DNA of 9,755 nucleotides from an uncultured Limnohabitans sp. (lineage in GTDB: Bacteria; Pseudomonadota; Gammaproteobacteria; Burkholderiales; Burkholderiaceae_C): the NCBI RefSeq assembly GCF_937889215.1, contig NZ_CALBEX010000150.1, positions 1-9,755 on the forward strand. Direction: 5' to 3'. The translations under genes were made by a program, and so were the position numbers. The notes beneath the pieces were generated by a model. It worked only from the letters and a program-made list of their open reading frames with translations, did no database searches and was not told the origin of the DNA. Position 1 is the first letter of the stretch; every line of letters starts with the position of its first letter. Positions 1 to 6,850 of this stretch are shown piece by piece.

Positions 1-1207
1 GGCCCAAGATGCCGACATGGTCATTGCTTGCGCTGCGGCCGATGAGTCGAATTTGGTGACTTGCAAGATCGCTCACGACCTCTTCAATGTGCCCACCACC
101 ATTGCCCGCCTGCGTTCGCCTGAATTCAACGAAGGCGATGCGCTGCTGGGCAAATCCGGTTTTGCGGTGGACCATGTGATCTGCCCTGAAGAGTCGGTGA
201 TGCGCTACATCGAGCAACTCATCCAGTACCCCGAAGCTTTGCAGGTGCTTGAGTTTGCCGAGGGGCGTGTCAGCTTGATTGTGGTCAGGGCGGGCGCAGG
301 CAGCTTGTTGGTGAACCACACCATTTCCGAATTCCGTGAGCGCTTGCCACATGCCGAGATGCGCGTGGTCGCCCTTTACCGACAAGACGCCCAAGTGGAG
401 GCCTTGCCCGAGACCCGCATCTTGCCGGGCGACGAGGTCTTTGTGCTGGCCGACACCCGCACGATTCCCATCGTGTTGTCTGGCATCCACAAAACGGACC
501 AACCGGTTCAGCGTTTGATGTTGGCGGGTGGAGGCAAGGTGGGCCTGCGACTGGCCCGCAGCGTGGCAGACCGTTACGACGTGAAGCTGATCGAGAGCGA
601 CAAAAAACGCTGCGAATACCTGGCCAGCCAATTGCCGTCGAGCACACTGATCCTGAACGGCGATGGGGCAGACGAGGACTTGCTGCAGGAAGAAAACGTG
701 GGCGATATGGATTTGTTCCTGGCCCTGACCAGCGACGACGAGGACAACATCATGTCCGCTATGCTGGCCAAACGCATGGGCGCGCGGCGCGTCATGGCCC
801 TGATCAACCGCCGCGCTTATGCCGACATGATGCAAGGCAGCACCATCGACATCGCGATTTCGCCCGCGCAAACCGTGATCGGCGAGTTGCTGGCGCACCT
901 GCGCCGGGGCGATGTGGCGGCGGTGCACAGCCTGCGCCGGGGCGCAGCAGAGGCCTTGGAGGGCATTGCGCGCGGCGACATCAAGACCTCCAAGCTGGTG
1001 GGCCGGCGTGTCGAGGAAGTCAAGCTGCCCAAAGGCGTGAGCATGGGGGCGATTGTGCGCGGCGAGGGCAAGAAGTCCGAAGTCCTGATGCCGCACCACG
1101 ACACCCTGATCGAGGCCGATGACCACATCATCTTGTTCATCCCCAACAAAAGCGATGTGCGTGCGGTGGAGAAACTCTTTCAGGTCAGTGCGACCTTCTT
1201 TGGTTGA
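1..1207 (+). CDS. trkA: Trk potassium uptake system regulatory protein TrkA (5' truncated by window edge)
   Basis: Peripheral cytoplasmic NAD(H)-binding subunit that gates the TrkH potassium channel. The reading frame is open from base 2, giving 401 visible residues. By recalled alignment with E. coli TrkA (about 458 aa), roughly the first 62 residues, including the first GxGxxG loop, lie outside the window. Numbering from the codon at base 2, visible parts are: the end of the first RCK-N domain (AQDADMVIACAAADESN), a first TrkA-C domain at about 80-160, a second Rossmann domain with GGGKVG at 176-181 and the acidic end of strand beta-2 (LIESD, E198), the family signature around NIMSAMLAKRMGARRVM, and a second TrkA-C domain to the end. 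The stop codon overlaps the trkH start by one base (TGATG), so the two are probably one operon. The duplicated RCK layout and the adjacent trkH leave little doubt. Confidence 0.95.
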   Translation, partial: AQDADMVIACAAADESNLVTCKIAHDLFNVPTTIARLRSPEFNEGDALLGKSGFAVDHVICPEESVMRYIEQLIQYPEALQVLEFAEGRVSLIVVRAGAGSLLVNHTISEFRERLPHAEMRVVALYRQDAQVEALPETRILPGDEVFVLADTRTIPIVLSGIHKTDQPVQRLMLAGGGKVGLRLARSVADRYDVKLIESDKKRCEYLASQLPSSTLILNGDGADEDLLQEENVGDMDLFLALTSDDEDNIMSAMLAKRMGARRVMALINRRAYADMMQGSTIDIAISPAQTVIGELLAHLRRGDVAAVHSLRRGAAEALEGIARGDIKTSKLVGRRVEEVKLPKGVSMGAIVRGEGKKSEVLMPHHDTLIEADDHIILFIPNKSDVRAVEKLFQVSATFFG

Positions 1208-2670
1208 TGCGCAAGACTTTTTTCCCCGTGCTGTCCTTGTTGGCACGCATTTTGGTTGCCTTTTCGATCGCCTTTTTGGTGCCTGGCATCTGGGCCTGGT
1301 TTGAAGACCACCACGACCGGCAATGGATCTGGCTGCTGGGCTTTGGCCTGACGGCCGTCAGCGGGCTGGCCTTGGCCGCTGCCACGCAGCGCCACCGGCG
1401 CGAGTTGCACACCAAAGACGGCTTCTTGCTGGTCAACTTGGTGTGGTTGGTGTTGCCCGCGTTTTCGGCATTGCCGCTCATGTTTTTGGTGCCCGAGATC
1501 ACTTGGTTTAAGGCCTACTTTGAAGCCATGAGTGCGCTCACAGCCACCGGGGCCACGGCATTGTCGGGGCTGGACCACTTGCCTGTCTCGGTGAACATCT
1601 GGCGCTGCTTTTTGCAGCTGATCGGGGGACTGGGAATCATGCTGCTGGTGGTAGCCGTGTTGCCCATGTTGGGTTTGGGCGGCATGCAGCTGTACAAGGC
1701 CGAAACCCCTGGCCCCATGAAAGACACCAAGTTCACCCCTCGCATTTCCGAGACCGCCCGAGGGCTTTGGGGCGTTTACTTTTTGTTTTCAGGCGCTTGT
1801 TTGTTGGCTTACCGCTGGGCGGGGATGAGCTGGGCCGATGCGTTCATGCACATGTGCACCACCATGGGCTTGGGAGGCTTTTCTGCTTACGACGCCAGTT
1901 TTGGCCACTTCAATTCGCCCATGGTCGAGTGGGTCGCTATTGTGTTCATGAGTTTGGCCGGCATCAGCTTTGTGCGTTATTTTGTCGTCTTGCGCAGCCG
2001 GTCCTTGCAGCCCATCACCAGCGACCGAGAAATTCGCACCTATTTGGCGGTCCTGCTGGCAGCCACTTTGCTGGTGACGGTGTTGTTGTTGGCCCATGGC
2101 GTGTACGACAATTTTTTGGAGGCGCTGCGCATCAGTGCATTTCATGTGGTGTCGCTGGCCACCACCACCGGCTATGCCGCCACCGATTACGCCCAGTGGC
2201 CGGTTTTTGCCCCGATCTTGTTGATGTTTTTGGGTTGCTTTGCTTCGTGCGCGGGGTCCACCGGCGGCGGTATCAAGATGGTGCGCATGGTCTTGCTGGT
2301 CAAGCAAGCGCGTCGGGAGCTGGTGCGTATCATTCACCCACGGGTCATCAATCCGGTCACGCTCGGTGGCGCAGTGATGCCCATGTCGGTCATGACGGCT
2401 GTGCTCGGTTTCATGCTGATTTATGGCGGTGCCACCATGGGCTTGAGCATGCTGCTGCTGCTCAGCGGCATGGACATCGTGACCGCGTTTTCGGCCGTGA
2501 TCGCCACCGTCAACAACATCGGCCCCGGTTTGGGCGAGGTCGGGCCATCGGGCAATTACGGCGGGCTGAATCCTTTTCAGTTGGGCGTTTTGAGCTTTGC
2601 CATGCTGCTGGGCCGACTGGAGTTGTTGTCGGTGCTGGTCTTGTTCAGCTCGCACTTCTGGCGCAAATGA
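1207..2670 (+). CDS. trkH: Trk potassium transporter membrane subunit TrkH
   Basis: Integral inner-membrane potassium-translocating subunit, partner of the upstream TrkA. It is 487 aa from the ATG at 1207, the usual length. It is hydrophobic throughout and carries the four pore-loop selectivity-filter segments of the SKT superfamily: TATGA at about 112-116, TTMGLGGFS at 218-226, TTTGY at 319-323 and TVNNIGPG at 434-441, each with its filter glycine. A basic stretch after the third filter (KMVRMVLLVKQARRELVRIIHP) fits the cytoplasmic loop of TrkH. I chose the ATG at 1207 because it overlaps the trkA stop as TGATG. A TTG at 1204 would add one codon. No clear Shine-Dalgarno sequence precedes it, consistent with translational coupling to trkA. 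It could be called KtrB-like, but length and the TrkA partner favour TrkH. Confidence 0.95.
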   Translation: MRKTFFPVLSLLARILVAFSIAFLVPGIWAWFEDHHDRQWIWLLGFGLTAVSGLALAAATQRHRRELHTKDGFLLVNLVWLVLPAFSALPLMFLVPEITWFKAYFEAMSALTATGATALSGLDHLPVSVNIWRCFLQLIGGLGIMLLVVAVLPMLGLGGMQLYKAETPGPMKDTKFTPRISETARGLWGVYFLFSGACLLAYRWAGMSWADAFMHMCTTMGLGGFSAYDASFGHFNSPMVEWVAIVFMSLAGISFVRYFVVLRSRSLQPITSDREIRTYLAVLLAATLLVTVLLLAHGVYDNFLEALRISAFHVVSLATTTGYAATDYAQWPVFAPILLMFLGCFASCAGSTGGGIKMVRMVLLVKQARRELVRIIHPRVINPVTLGGAVMPMSVMTAVLGFMLIYGGATMGLSMLLLLSGMDIVTAFSAVIATVNNIGPGLGEVGPSGNYGGLNPFQLGVLSFAMLLGRLELLSVLVLFSSHFWRK

Positions 2671-2722
2671 CCCAGGCGAGCAGCCCGCACTCAAACATCC
2701 CCCTAAAAACAAGGAGACACAC

Positions 2723-3154
2723 ATGCCCATCACCAAAGGATTCCAAGTCCTCGTCGACGAGGCCATGGCCCAGGTCACCACGCACAGCGTGGCCGAGGTG
2801 CAAGCACGCCTGAGCGACCCCACCGTGCAAATCGTGGACATCCGCGACCCGCGTGAGCTCGAACGCGAAGGCACCTTACCAGGCGCTTTGCTCGCGCCCC
2901 GGGGCATGCTCGAATTCTGGGTGGACCCGGCCTCGCCCTACTTCAAGCCCGTTTTCGCCGACGAAGGCAAGCAGTTCATCCTGTTTTGCGGTGCAGGCTG
3001 GCGCAGCGCCTTGGCCGCCAAAACTCTGCAAGACATGGGCATGACCAATGTGGCTCACATCGACGGCGGATTCACAGCCTGGAGAAAAGCCGCGGCACCC
3101 ATCGTCACCATGGAACAACACAAAGCCGAAAGCGCGTCGCGCAAAGGCGCGTGA
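2723..3154 (+). CDS. Single-domain rhodanese-like protein
   Basis: A 143-aa cytoplasmic rhodanese-fold protein, of the type that carries a persulfide sulfur on a catalytic cysteine. Visible marks are VDIRDPRELEREGTLPGALL at 38-57 (the CH2A-like region), the active-site loop C89-G-A-G-W-R-S95 and the C-terminal HIDGGFTAWRKA (the CH2B-like region). The open frame extends upstream into the end of trkH, but the ATG at 2723 is preceded by AAGGAG (2711-2716) with a 6-nt spacer and begins just before the domain, so it is the start. There is no signal peptide or membrane segment. It begins 52 bases after trkH and could be cotranscribed with it, although a functional link is not obvious. The seven-residue loop (C to S) has the length typical of sulfurtransferases rather than the longer loop of Cdc25-type phosphatases. 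The physiological sulfur acceptor cannot be told from sequence. Confidence 0.9.
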   Translation: MPITKGFQVLVDEAMAQVTTHSVAEVQARLSDPTVQIVDIRDPRELEREGTLPGALLAPRGMLEFWVDPASPYFKPVFADEGKQFILFCGAGWRSALAAKTLQDMGMTNVAHIDGGFTAWRKAAAPIVTMEQHKAESASRKGA

Positions 3155-3166
3155 TGACCGTGTTAT

Positions 3167-3236
3167 GTAGGTCGGCGGCTTCAGCCCCGACATGGTGGAC
3201 CATTCAGGTTGGTCGGGGCTAAACCCACCGACCTGC
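3167..3236. repeat. Pair of inverted REP-like elements (BIME-like) between rhodanese and ychJ
   Basis: Arm 1 (3167-3191) begins GTAG and continues as GTCGGCGGCT-TC-AGCCCCGAC, an imperfect palindrome with one bulged C. Arm 2 (3212-3236), read on the minus strand, begins GCAG and matches arm 1 at 21 of 25 positions by my count. The 20-base spacer itself holds a small perfect hairpin, ATGGT-GG-ACCAT (3192-3203). A GTAG-type tetranucleotide followed by a bulged palindrome, arranged head to head, is the layout of REP sequences mobilised by RAYT (Y1-type) transposases. The two arms could also pair with each other into a long mRNA stem. No transposase gene is visible here, so the assignment rests on structure alone. 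Confidence 0.65.
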
Positions 3237-3246
3237 AAAAGAGCCC

Positions 3247-3639
3247 ATGAAATTGACACACTGCCCCTGCGGTCGCACCACCCCCAAAGGCCAAGCACTG
3301 AGCTTGGACACTTGCTGCGGCCCGCACCACGCCAACCAGAACGCCCCCGATGCCGAAAGCCTGATGCGATCGCGCTACAGCGCCTTTGTGCTGAACAATG
3401 CGTCCTATCTGCTGGCCACTTGGCACAGCAGCCAGCGCCCCGCCGAGCTGACGCTCGAAACAGGTGGCAAGTGGTTGGGCTTGGAGATCAAACAGCACCG
3501 GGTGACAGGTGCTGACACCGCCGAGGTCGAATTCGTGGCGCGCTTTCGGGTGGGTGGCAAGGCGGTGCGTCAACACGAATGCAGCCGCTTTGTGCACGAA
3601 GAGGGGCGCTGGTTTTATGTGGATGGCGACGTGCTTTGA
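3247..3639 (+). CDS. YchJ-like SEC-C motif protein (UPF0225 family), short form
   Basis: A 130-aa cytoplasmic protein of uncharacterised function in the YchJ/UPF0225 family. The N-terminal SEC-C metal-binding motif is visible as C6-P-C8-G and C23-C24 followed by H27/H28, then the family signature [10 protein letters not shown] at 39-48, YLLATWH, and an NTF2-like C-terminal half ending in [19 protein letters not shown]. coli YchJ (about 152 aa as I recall it) carries a second SEC-C motif at its C-terminus. Here the protein stops right after the NTF2-like domain, so that motif is absent. The start ATG at 3247 has only a weak AAAAGAG upstream, and it lies 10 bases after the REP pair. The SEC-C motif is known as a zinc-binding and partner-recognition element in SecA and other proteins. 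The role of YchJ itself is not established. Confidence 0.88.
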   Translation: MKLTHCPCGRTTPKGQALSLDTCCGPHHANQNAPDAESLMRSRYSAFVLNNASYLLATWHSSQRPAELTLETGGKWLGLEIKQHRVTGADTAEVEFVARFRVGGKAVRQHECSRFVHEEGRWFYVDGDVL

Positions 3640-3666
3640 TGTGCGCCCTAAACCTGCTCGTATGAT
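3636..3666 (+). promoter_or_regulatory. Candidate sigma-70 promoter giving a leaderless HAD transcript
   Basis: TTGATG (3636-3641, 4 of 6 to the -35 consensus) is followed after 19 bases by TATGAT (3661-3666, 5 of 6 to the -10 consensus). Transcription would start 6-7 bases downstream, at or next to the A of the ATG at 3673. The short intergenic gap has no Shine-Dalgarno sequence. The 19-bp spacer is long, so this is only a candidate. Confidence 0.3.
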
Positions 3667-3672
3667 CACGCC

Positions 3673-4320
3673 ATGAACTTTGAAGCCATTTTGTTTGACT
3701 GCGACGGTGTGCTGGTGGACAGCGAAGCCATCACCTGCGGCGTGCTGCGCGACATGTTTGCAGAGCAAGGCTGGCGCATGACGCTGGCCGAGTGCATGCA
3801 GCGCTTTGTGGGCCACACCGTCAAAAGCCAGCGCGCCACCATCGAGGCCCACACCGGCCAGCCCCTCACCGATGCGTGGCTGGAGCAGTTTTTTTCCCGG
3901 CGCAATGAGCGCTTGACGCAAAGCATCACCGCCATTGAAGGCGTGCACGAAGCAGTGGCGCACCTGCACGCGCACTGCCAAGGCAGCATTGCGGTGGCAT
4001 CGGGCGCAGACCGGTTCAAGGTCGAGATGATGCTCAAGCAAGTGGGCCTGATCGGGTTTTTTGAAGGCCGCATTTTCAGCGGCCACGAGATGCCCCGCAG
4101 CAAACCCCACCCCGATGTTTACTTGGCCGCTGCTGCCCATTTGCGGGTCGACCCAGCGCGCTGTTTGGTGGTGGAAGACACCACTGTGGGCATCACGGCA
4201 GGCGTGGCAGCGGGTGCCACCGTGTGGGCTTATGCGGCGCCTCCAGCCGCTCACGAACCCTTGGTGCAAGCCGGGGCAGCGCGGGTGTTCACGGCCATGG
4301 GCGATTTGCGCCTCGTTTGA
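3673..4320 (+). CDS. HAD superfamily hydrolase, subfamily IA (sugar-phosphate phosphatase-like)
   Basis: A 215-aa soluble haloacid-dehalogenase-type phosphatase using an aspartyl-phosphate intermediate and magnesium. All four HAD motifs are present: motif I D9-C-D11-G-V-L-V-D (nucleophile D9, acid/base D11), motif II with S110 in AVASGA, motif III with K144 in SKPHPDVY, and motif IV E168-D169 in VVEDTTVGI. The segment between motifs I and II (about 17-90) is the alpha-helical cap typical of the YieH / beta-phosphoglucomutase / GS1-like group, so small phosphorylated sugars or sugar acids are the likely substrates, but the exact one cannot be read from sequence. No Shine-Dalgarno sequence precedes the start, and a TATGAT box lies just upstream. 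The ClC gene begins 20 bases after the stop, suggesting cotranscription. A phosphoglycolate phosphatase (Gph) annotation is possible but less likely given the motif III wording. Confidence 0.9.
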   Translation: MNFEAILFDCDGVLVDSEAITCGVLRDMFAEQGWRMTLAECMQRFVGHTVKSQRATIEAHTGQPLTDAWLEQFFSRRNERLTQSITAIEGVHEAVAHLHAHCQGSIAVASGADRFKVEMMLKQVGLIGFFEGRIFSGHEMPRSKPHPDVYLAAAAHLRVDPARCLVVEDTTVGITAGVAAGATVWAYAAPPAAHEPLVQAGAARVFTAMGDLRLV

Positions 4321-4340
4321 TTTGACTCTGGAAAAAGTGC

Positions 4341-5669
4341 ATGTACCGCCCACCTGAGTTCTTCAAAGCTGTCAAAAAAGAGCTGGCCGATTGGCGCTTG
4401 TGGTCGGATCGGCTGGTGGTGTTGTTGTTCGCGAGTTTGGCGGGCTTGACTGTGGTGGCTTTCACCTGGTTGTCGGAGCATGCTTTGGCCACCTTCTTTG
4501 TGGTCTATCGGCATGGCTTTTGGTGGCCCTTGCTGTGGACGCCGCTGTTGACCATGGCCATTGTGTATGTCACCCGGCGCTTTGTGGTGGGCACGGCGGG
4601 CTCGGGTATTCCCCAGGTGATGGCCGCTTTGTCGGTGGAGACGCTGCCGCAGCACCGGTCGATTTATGTGTCTTTGAAATTGAGCATCATGAAGGTGGTG
4701 CTCACCGCATCGGGCCTGTTGGCGGGCTTGTCTTTGGGGCGTGAGGGGCCTTCGGTGCAAATTGCTGCGGGCGTCATGCACAGCGCCCGCCGTTGGTTGT
4801 CGCCCAATTCGCCCATCAAGGACTCGGGGCTGATCTTGGCAGGCGGCGCAGCGGGCATTGCGGCGGCTTTCAACACTCCCTTGGGCGGTGTGATGTTTGC
4901 GATTGAAGAGCTGTCTCGCCGCCCAGAAGACCGCCGCAGCGGCCTGTTGATGGCGGCCATTATTTTGGCCGGCATGATGGCTGTATCGGCCTACGGCAAC
5001 AAGTCTCACTTTGGCGAGCTGCGGGTGGAAAACATCAGCTTCGGTTTGGTGTTGCCGGGCATGGTGGTGGCGGTGCTCAGTGGGATTTTTGGCGGGCTTT
5101 TTGCCCGGCTGCTGATCTACTCGTTGCACACCACCTCGACCCATTGGGTGCATGCGTTTCGGCGCACGTCGCCCATCTGGTTTGCGGGTGGTTGCGGTTT
5201 GCTGATCGCCATCATTGGCCTGAGCACCCACGGTGCAACATTTGGCAGTGGTTACGCCCACACCCGAGCCATGCTCGAAAACACCGACGACGTGTCCAGC
5301 CTGTATGTGCTGTTGAAAGTGGTCGTGACTTGGCTGACCACTTGGGCCGGTGTGCCCGCGGGCATCTTTGCCCCTGCTTTGGCCATTGGCGCAGCGCTGG
5401 GCAATGACTTGGCCATGCTGATGCAGTACCCCAACGCGCCCACCTTGATAGCGCTGGGCATGGCGGGCTTTTTGGCGGCGGTCACGCAAGCCCCGTTGAC
5501 CGCTTTCATCATTGTGATGGAGATGGTCACTGGCCATGAATTGGTGCTCAGTTTGATGGCCAGCGCCTTGATCGCGAGTGGTATTTCAAGGCTGATCAGT
5601 CAGCCACTGTATTCGGCACTGACCCAGTCGCAGCTGAGGCGTTTGCCCGAAAAAGCCCCAGTTCAGTGA
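4341..5669 (+). CDS. ClC-family chloride channel / H+-Cl- antiporter
   Basis: A 442-aa integral inner-membrane protein of the ClC family that moves chloride, probably in exchange for protons. The conserved anion-pathway segments are all visible: GSGIPQ at 87-92 (central-site serine S88), GREGPSVQ with the gating glutamate E135, the AAAFNTPLGGVMFAIEE segment ending E189-E190 (the internal proton-pathway glutamate of exchangers corresponds to one of these), GIFAP at 341-345, and a C-terminal QPLYSAL with Y424 matching the pore tyrosine of E. coli ClcA. Keeping both the external and internal glutamates argues for an antiporter rather than a passive channel. There is no C-terminal CBS domain, the usual short bacterial form. 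It follows the HAD gene by 20 bases and converges with the AraC gene, with only 12 bases between the two stops. A Shine-Dalgarno sequence is weak (GGAAAA). Roles in acid tolerance or chloride balance are family knowledge, not shown here. Confidence 0.94.
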   Translation: MYRPPEFFKAVKKELADWRLWSDRLVVLLFASLAGLTVVAFTWLSEHALATFFVVYRHGFWWPLLWTPLLTMAIVYVTRRFVVGTAGSGIPQVMAALSVETLPQHRSIYVSLKLSIMKVVLTASGLLAGLSLGREGPSVQIAAGVMHSARRWLSPNSPIKDSGLILAGGAAGIAAAFNTPLGGVMFAIEELSRRPEDRRSGLLMAAIILAGMMAVSAYGNKSHFGELRVENISFGLVLPGMVVAVLSGIFGGLFARLLIYSLHTTSTHWVHAFRRTSPIWFAGGCGLLIAIIGLSTHGATFGSGYAHTRAMLENTDDVSSLYVLLKVVVTWLTTWAGVPAGIFAPALAIGAALGNDLAMLMQYPNAPTLIALGMAGFLAAVTQAPLTAFIIVMEMVTGHELVLSLMASALIASGISRLISQPLYSALTQSQLRRLPEKAPVQ

Positions 5670-5681
5670 GGCGTATGGCCT

Positions 5682-6719
5682 TTAGGGGTGTTCTCGGAAT
5701 GCTTGCGGGGTTTGACCTGTCCACCCCTTGAACGCCCGCATGAAGCTCTTCTCGTTCTGAAATCCCACCTCGGCTGCGATTTGTTTGATCGGGCGTTGCG
5801 TGCGCAAGAGCAGGTCCATGGCCAGGTCTCGGCGCACCGCGTCTTTGAGCTGCTGCAAGCTCGCGCCTTCTTCCTTGAGTTGCCGGTGCAAGGTGCGCGC
5901 CGACAGGTTGAGCCAGGCCGCCAGGTCGGCGGCGTTGCGGCTGTGTTCGGGGTGTTCGGCCAGGGTTTGGCGCACTTTTTCCACCAGCAGTCGGTCGCGT
6001 CGGTAGGGCCGCACGGTGAGCAACAGCGCGCGTTGCAGCATGCGTTGCAGGGCGGCTTCGTCGCGGCGCACAGGCAAGTTCAGGTAACCCGCGTCGAACT
6101 GCAGGCTGTGCATGGGCGCGTTGAACTGCGTGGGGCCGTCAAATAGCACGCGGTAACTGTCGGCGTGAGGTGGCGGTGCAAAGCGCAGGGTGGTTTGCAC
6201 CAGCGGAATGCGCGAGTCGGTCAGCCAGCAGGCCACGCCTAAAGCGTTGCGCAGCACCGAGACCACCGCAAATTCTTGCAGGGAGGCCAGCGGGCGGGTT
6301 TCGTGCAATTGCAGGTGCGCCACACCCGCTTCGGTGCTGACTTGCAGGTGGATGTCGTCGGTCAGCAGGCCGTGGTGGCGGCACCAGCGCTGCAGGGCCA
6401 CACCCAAGCTGGGCGCGGTCAGCGAGGCGCGCACCAGCATGCCGTAGCTGCCCCAAGGCAAGCGGCGGCTGAACCAACCCAAGGCTTCGTCGTCCAAGGC
6501 CTGCATGGCTGTGGCCGACAGCCATTCCATTTGCAAGGCGGTGATGCGCGCATTGGGATGATGCAGGGTCTCTGGCGCAATTTGTGCCTCAGTCAAGGCG
6601 GGCAGCGGGTCCATTTCGCGCTGGGTGTAAGCCTGCGCAATGGATTGGACAAAGGCCATGGGTGTCTCGGCGCGGCCGGTGACGGAAGGCCGCAATGGGG
6701 CTGGTGAGTGAGGGTTCAT
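5682..6719 (-). CDS. AraC-family transcriptional regulator with arabinose-binding-type N-terminal domain
   Basis: A 345-aa cytoplasmic DNA-binding regulator. The N-terminal two thirds, from TPMAFVQSIAQAYTQREMDP through about residue 220, resembles the ligand-binding domain of the OruR/arabinose_bd type. The C-terminus (about 262-345) is a double helix-turn-helix of the AraC type: ADLAAWLNLSARTLHRQL for the first, then IKQIAAEVGFQNEKSFMRAF and the family ending GQTPQAFR. I took the ATG at 6717-6719. An ATG at 6657-6659 (325 aa) has a slightly better upstream GAG and starts right at the domain, while the open frame also extends to 6803, so the start is uncertain. The gene is divergent from liuB across 131 bases, so control of the liu genes (leucine/isovalerate catabolism) is the simplest inference; the effector is unknown. 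The MerR-type LiuR known from Pseudomonas is not seen here. Confidence 0.9.
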   Translation of the reverse strand: MNPHSPAPLRPSVTGRAETPMAFVQSIAQAYTQREMDPLPALTEAQIAPETLHHPNARITALQMEWLSATAMQALDDEALGWFSRRLPWGSYGMLVRASLTAPSLGVALQRWCRHHGLLTDDIHLQVSTEAGVAHLQLHETRPLASLQEFAVVSVLRNALGVACWLTDSRIPLVQTTLRFAPPPHADSYRVLFDGPTQFNAPMHSLQFDAGYLNLPVRRDEAALQRMLQRALLLTVRPYRRDRLLVEKVRQTLAEHPEHSRNAADLAAWLNLSARTLHRQLKEEGASLQQLKDAVRRDLAMDLLLRTQRPIKQIAAEVGFQNEKSFMRAFKGWTGQTPQAFREHP

Positions 6720-6850
6720 CGGTCGTGAAATTGTGGCACGATTTGCAACCAATTTGACACCCCCCAACCGCGCGCAGGTCTTAAGCTGACAAGCATTGCC
6801 CACAGGCGCGGTGTTTGCCGTGTGCCCAGGGCCACAGCCAAGGAAGACAC
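6720..6850. promoter_or_regulatory. Divergent control region between the AraC regulator and liuB
   Basis: A 131-bp gap that must hold the liuB promoter and probably the regulator's. A perfect TTGACA lies at 6754-6759 on the plus strand. The best -10 is weak (TCTTAA at 6779-6784, 19-base spacer), as expected for an activator-dependent promoter. Directly over the -35 are two abutting 11-bp direct repeats, GATTTGCAACC (6740-6750) and AATTTGACACC (6751-6761), 8 of 11 identical, with a weaker third copy at 6728-6739. AraC-type regulators often bind tandem direct repeats beside the -35, so this is a plausible operator. AAGGA at 6840-6844 is the liuB ribosome-binding site. No binding data support any of this. 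Confidence 0.4.

Noticed and set aside
1789..2907. Long open frame on the minus strand opposite trkH and the rhodanese
   Set aside because: It is antisense to two well-supported genes. Its translation is rich in H, Q, R and G with no recognisable domain, as expected from GC-rich codon-bias shadows. The same holds for minus-strand frames at 3181-4353, 4251-5537 and 6716-7681, and for the plus-strand frame at 1767-2813.
3132..3142. GCGCG-T-CGCGC palindrome near the rhodanese stop codon as a regulatory site
   Set aside because: It falls inside coding sequence, has a one-base loop and is made of simple GC dinucleotide runs common in this composition.
5669..5682. Small hairpin AGGC-GTATG-GCCT followed by TT between the convergent clc and AraC genes, as a bidirectional terminator
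   Set aside because: The stem is only 4 bp with a very short T-run, which is too weak to claim.
6790..6835. Imperfect inverted sequences (GCCCACAGGCGCGG and CCGTGTGCCC) in the liuB leader as a riboswitch or attenuator
   Set aside because: Pairing is broken by several mismatches and unequal arm lengths, there is no leader peptide or terminator, and it matches no riboswitch class I know.
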